From: Pseudohongiella sp.
Lineage (GTDB): Bacteria > Pseudomonadota > Gammaproteobacteria > Pseudomonadales > Pseudohongiellaceae
Reading direction: 5' to 3'
DNA length: 17,589 nucleotides
NCBI GenBank assembly: GCA_030652635.1
Contig: JAUSPW010000065.1
Location: forward strand, 1-17,589
In this document: positions 15,720 to 17,589 of the stretch, in pieces
Layout of the letters: the number at the start of each line of letters is the position of its first letter
How positions within the stretch are numbered: the first letter of the stretch is position 1
The notes under the pieces: generated by a model
What the model saw: only the letters and a program-made list of their open reading frames with translations
Told to the model about the DNA's origin: nothing
Databases searched by the model: none
Made by a program: the position numbers and the translations under genes

Positions 15720-16445
15720 TTAGTCTTGAACGTAGGTGATTGCATCGTCAGTGATCACGCCACGACGAATCTGGCCTGTAGTTGAGTAGGTGAAGAAAGG
15801 CAGGTTCTGACTCGCAGTATCTGCAACAGTAGCATCACCAAACTGACCTGTGTAGACATACATGCAGGCTGGTGGTATCGCAGCGGCGGCTGGAGATACT
15901 ACCGCTGCCTTACCTGGAAACAGTGCAACTTTAAAGTCTACCGCTGTAGTTTTGTCCAGCGCTGCGAACTTTGTAAAGCCAGTGCCGGTCGTGGCCAAAT
16001 CTGCTTCCACAAGGCTTACGTTAGTAGTACCGCCAGTCAGGTCGCTGTCTGCCAGTGCAATAGTTGGACGACCTGATTGCAGCGTGTCGTTGAATATTTC
16101 AACGCAAGAATTAAAGCCGGCGGTCAGGTTGGCAGCTGTCAGCGGCAGAAGGGAATCATCAGAGGATCCAATCAACGGATATCCACGAGCAACGTCGAAT
16201 GCCAGTGTTGCGTTATCCAACGTTACTGATGTTGGCTGACCAGTTGCAATGAACTGCGCTCGGTACATCGCTGCACCCGTTGTGAATCCACCAACGACGC
16301 CATCAAATGCTGCGTCATGAGCTTCGTCAGTCACGTCGATAAAACGTGGCAGTGCAGTTGCGGCCAAGATGCCCAACAGCAGGATCACCACAACCAGTTC
16401 AATAATCGTAAAACCTTGTTGCTTACGAGCGGCTTGCATTTTCAT
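15720..16445 (-). CDS. mshA: MSHA major pilin MshA (type IV pilin)
   Basis: A 241-residue prepilin. Leader MKMQAARKQQG is cut before FTIIELVVVILLLGILAATA, with Glu16 as mature Glu5 and the ALPRFIDVTDEAHDAAF continuation typical of MshA/MshB. The mature form has 230 residues, longer than Vibrio MshA as I recall it, with two cysteines (114 and 194) probably forming the C-terminal disulfide loop. An excellent AAGGAG lies seven bases before the ATG. It has its own 316-base upstream region and is followed by a terminator, as expected for the abundant fibre subunit. By sequence alone it could equally be called MshB; the expression layout favours MshA. The subunit is processed by PilD-type peptidase and assembled at the inner membrane. 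Confidence 0.85.
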   Translation of the reverse strand: MKMQAARKQQGFTIIELVVVILLLGILAATALPRFIDVTDEAHDAAFDGVVGGFTTGAAMYRAQFIATGQPTSVTLDNATLAFDVARGYPLIGSSDDSLLPLTAANLTAGFNSCVEIFNDTLQSGRPTIALADSDLTGGTTNVSLVEADLATTGTGFTKFAALDKTTAVDFKVALFPGKAAVVSPAAAAIPPACMYVYTGQFGDATVADTASQNLPFFTYSTTGQIRRGVITDDAITYVQD

Positions 16446-16717
16446 CGTTAAACTCCTTCCTCTTTAGATCCGTCTACCTGTTGCGGGTTGCAACTGATTG
16501 CCGGTGAAAATTGGCGTTGGTAAAAAAACGCCGTTAATTAAAATCGTTGTTTTGCAGAAGAACGTTGCTTTCGTCTCAGCGCATCAATTGCTGTCGGCGC
16601 TTTATCAGATTGCTTGGAAGTGATGCTAACAGTGGTTTTGACGTCCCGCTACCACAAGTGCGCTATTCATCCCCAATTAGGCCCGAGAGCCGGCAAAAAT
16701 CAATTATTTATTATTAT

Positions 16718-16730
16718 TATCAATGCGTTA
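16718..16730 (+). promoter_or_regulatory. Candidate IHF binding site upstream of mshA
   Basis: TATCAATGCGTTA matches the IHF core consensus WATCAAnnnnTTR at every fixed position. The expected AT-rich stretch lies directly 5' of it (16696-16717). It is about 275 bases from the mshA ATG, a distance suited to bending DNA between an activator and a promoter. Confidence 0.45.
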
Positions 16731-16737
16731 TATCGTA

Positions 16738-16759
16738 TTTTACCCGGTTTTTACCCGGT
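16738..16759. repeat. Perfect 11-bp tandem repeat
   Basis: Two adjacent copies of TTTTACCCGGT (16738-16748 and 16749-16759) lie just after the stop codon of the upstream minor-pilin gene. They could be a duplicated protein-binding site or a replication slip. Confidence 0.6.
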
Positions 16760-16761
16760 CA

Positions 16762-17301
16762 TTATTGGGCTGCTGTCAGCTCAAGCGGTACACTTTGCCA
16801 CTGGTAAGGTTCTACCGCAGACAACATCGTCCCCTGCCAGTCTGTACCTGTTTCGCCACCAAACACATTCTCAATACGAAGGCGGATCTGATTGCCTGTT
16901 ACCATTTGCCCATTGCGTGTCACGTACAAATTACTTGCATTTTCAGCAAGATACACCAACTCACCACGCGCAGCATCAAAGTACCAGGTTCGCCTTGGCA
17001 TCGAGGCTTCATCAATGACAGAAAACACTCCCACATAATTGCTGGGTACTTGCAACATCAGATCCATGGGGTTAGTGCCAGTTAGCGCGTTTACACCTGC
17101 GCGTCCGCCCGTAGCAATGGCGGTCATCATCTGTAAATTGACACCCGCTTTCAGCTGCGCCAGCACAGCGATGAAGTTTGCGCGCTCGGCCTCACCAGGG
17201 AATTCCCGATACCGATTCAACGCAACGGAAAACAAAATGGAGGCAATCAGCAAATAGACCACCAGTTCAAACAGGGAAAAACCTGCCTGAGTCTTACGCA
17301 T
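16762..17301 (-). CDS. Type IV pilin-like protein in the mshF/mshB position
   Basis: The product from the ATG at 17301 has 179 residues: leader MRKTQAG, then FSLFELVVYLLIASILFSVAL with the mature Glu5 present (residue 12). AGGA lies nine bases upstream of this ATG. Longer in-frame starts exist at 17334 and 17412 (216 residues, overlapping mshG), but they add a 17- or 44-residue leader. The mature part has no cysteine and includes NPMDLMLQVPSNYVG and WYFDAARGELVYL. I recall this pattern from minor pilins of other proteobacteria rather than from Vibrio MshF or MshB. It follows mshG by 80 bases and is likely co-transcribed with it. It probably joins the pilus or its priming complex. No symbol is given because orthology to MshF or MshB is unclear. 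Confidence 0.82.
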   Translation of the reverse strand: MRKTQAGFSLFELVVYLLIASILFSVALNRYREFPGEAERANFIAVLAQLKAGVNLQMMTAIATGGRAGVNALTGTNPMDLMLQVPSNYVGVFSVIDEASMPRRTWYFDAARGELVYLAENASNLYVTRNGQMVTGNQIRLRIENVFGGETGTDWQGTMLSAVEPYQWQSVPLELTAAQ

Positions 17302-17381
17302 GCCGGTAAATCCTGACCGCGCTGAGAGTTTCATGATGCCTGTTACCTGTGTCTCAATTTCTGACAGTGATCTTGCGATGT

Positions 17382-17589
17382 CTAGCGATTTGCCGCACTG
17401 CTGAGATCCCATATTGGCAGGAAAACACCCAGCGCCAGCACCAAAACCATTCCAGCAATAAACATGATCAATATGGGTTCGATGGCTTCGCCCAGACGCT
17501 TGAGGTCATACTCAACTTCCGCGTCGTAGAAGTCAGCTACCTCTTCCAATAACTGATCAATGGTGCCGCTTTCCTCACCCACTGAAATC
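17382..17589 (-). CDS. mshG: MshG, 3' end (inner-membrane platform protein of the GspF/PilC family)
   Basis: The frame is open to the right edge and gives the last 68 residues. ISVGEESGTIDQLLEEVADFY is the conserved C-terminal GspF motif. A helix (AIEPILIMFIAGMVLVLALGVFLPIWDL) follows, which is the final membrane segment of the family, and then a short tail ending in NR. The protein is the inner-membrane platform on which the MshE ATPase drives pilus assembly. Naming as MshG rests on the neighbouring MSHA genes; the fragment alone only shows the GspF/PilC family. Confidence 0.88.
   Translation of the reverse strand, partial: ISVGEESGTIDQLLEEVADFYDAEVEYDLKRLGEAIEPILIMFIAGMVLVLALGVFLPIWDLSSAANR

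Larger units (their letters stand above)
16446..16761 (-). promoter_or_regulatory. Regulatory region upstream of mshA
   Basis: This 316-base stretch has no gene. From the upstream end it holds an 11-bp tandem repeat, an IHF-type site beside an AT-rich stretch (16696-16720), a GC-richer middle without clear motifs, a GGCGTT/AACGCC inverted repeat (16513-16532), and the strong mshA ribosome binding site AAGGAG (16453-16458). A promoter for mshA is expected here, but no confident sigma-70 or sigma-54 element could be picked. Confidence 0.5.

Noticed and set aside
16489..16504. Sigma-54-like element (CGGCAATCAGTTGCA on the minus strand) upstream of mshA
   Set aside because: The GG and GC pairs are separated by nine bases, one short of the strict ten, so it is unlikely to be a working -24/-12 promoter despite the IHF-type site.
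16513..16532. GGCGTT/AACGCC inverted repeat as a terminator upstream of mshA
   Set aside because: The stem has only six pairs, and the T-run lies in the loop rather than after the stem.
17302..17412. Upstream starts (17334 and 17412) for the minor pilin gene
   Set aside because: They would give leaders of 17 or 44 residues and have weaker ribosome binding sites than the ATG at 17301. The 17334 start cannot be fully excluded.

Overview
The window looks like chromosomal DNA of a gammaproteobacterium, probably a marine or environmental one. The grounds are a YheS-type ABC-F gene and a mannose-sensitive haemagglutinin (MSHA) type IV pilus gene cluster in the order known from Vibrio, Shewanella and Aeromonas. 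Identifications rest on motif reading and family knowledge recalled from memory; no database search was run.

Layout. At 1-1413 (+) lies the 3' part of a YheS-like ABC-F ATPase gene, whose 5' end is outside the window. It converges, 17 bases apart, on a periplasmic HtrA/Deg-type serine protease gene (1431-2543, -). Upstream of the protease on the same strand is a 9.86-kb gene (2640-12497, -) for a 3285-residue secreted mosaic protein. Its C-terminal third is MshQ-like (DUF6701 type). Its N-terminal two thirds is a string of adhesin-like modules: a glycine-rich domain, an Ig-like domain, four tandem Cys-linked beta repeats, a DUF11-type block, a propeller-like repeat block, a further beta repeat, a jelly-roll-like domain and a last beta repeat. 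A small membrane-protein gene on the opposite strand (12729-13025, +) separates this gene from the rest of the pilus operon. From 13076 to the right edge, all on the minus strand and in order of transcription, come mshG (3' end), a minor pilin in the mshF/mshB position, a 316-bp regulatory gap, the major pilin mshA, a terminator hairpin, then mshC, mshD, mshO and mshP with overlapping ends.

How it fits together. MshG is the inner-membrane platform protein. MshA builds the fibre. MshC, MshD, MshO, MshP and the minor pilin probably form the tip or priming complex. The giant MshQ-like protein is inferred to be the surface or tip-associated adhesive component. The terminator after mshA, together with a long leader carrying a perfect IHF-consensus site, suggests that the major pilin is made in excess over the minor pilins.

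Most notable points: the size and mosaic structure of the MshQ-like protein, its separation from the operon by an opposite-strand gene, and the control elements around mshA. I found no tRNA, rRNA, CRISPR array or insertion sequence.
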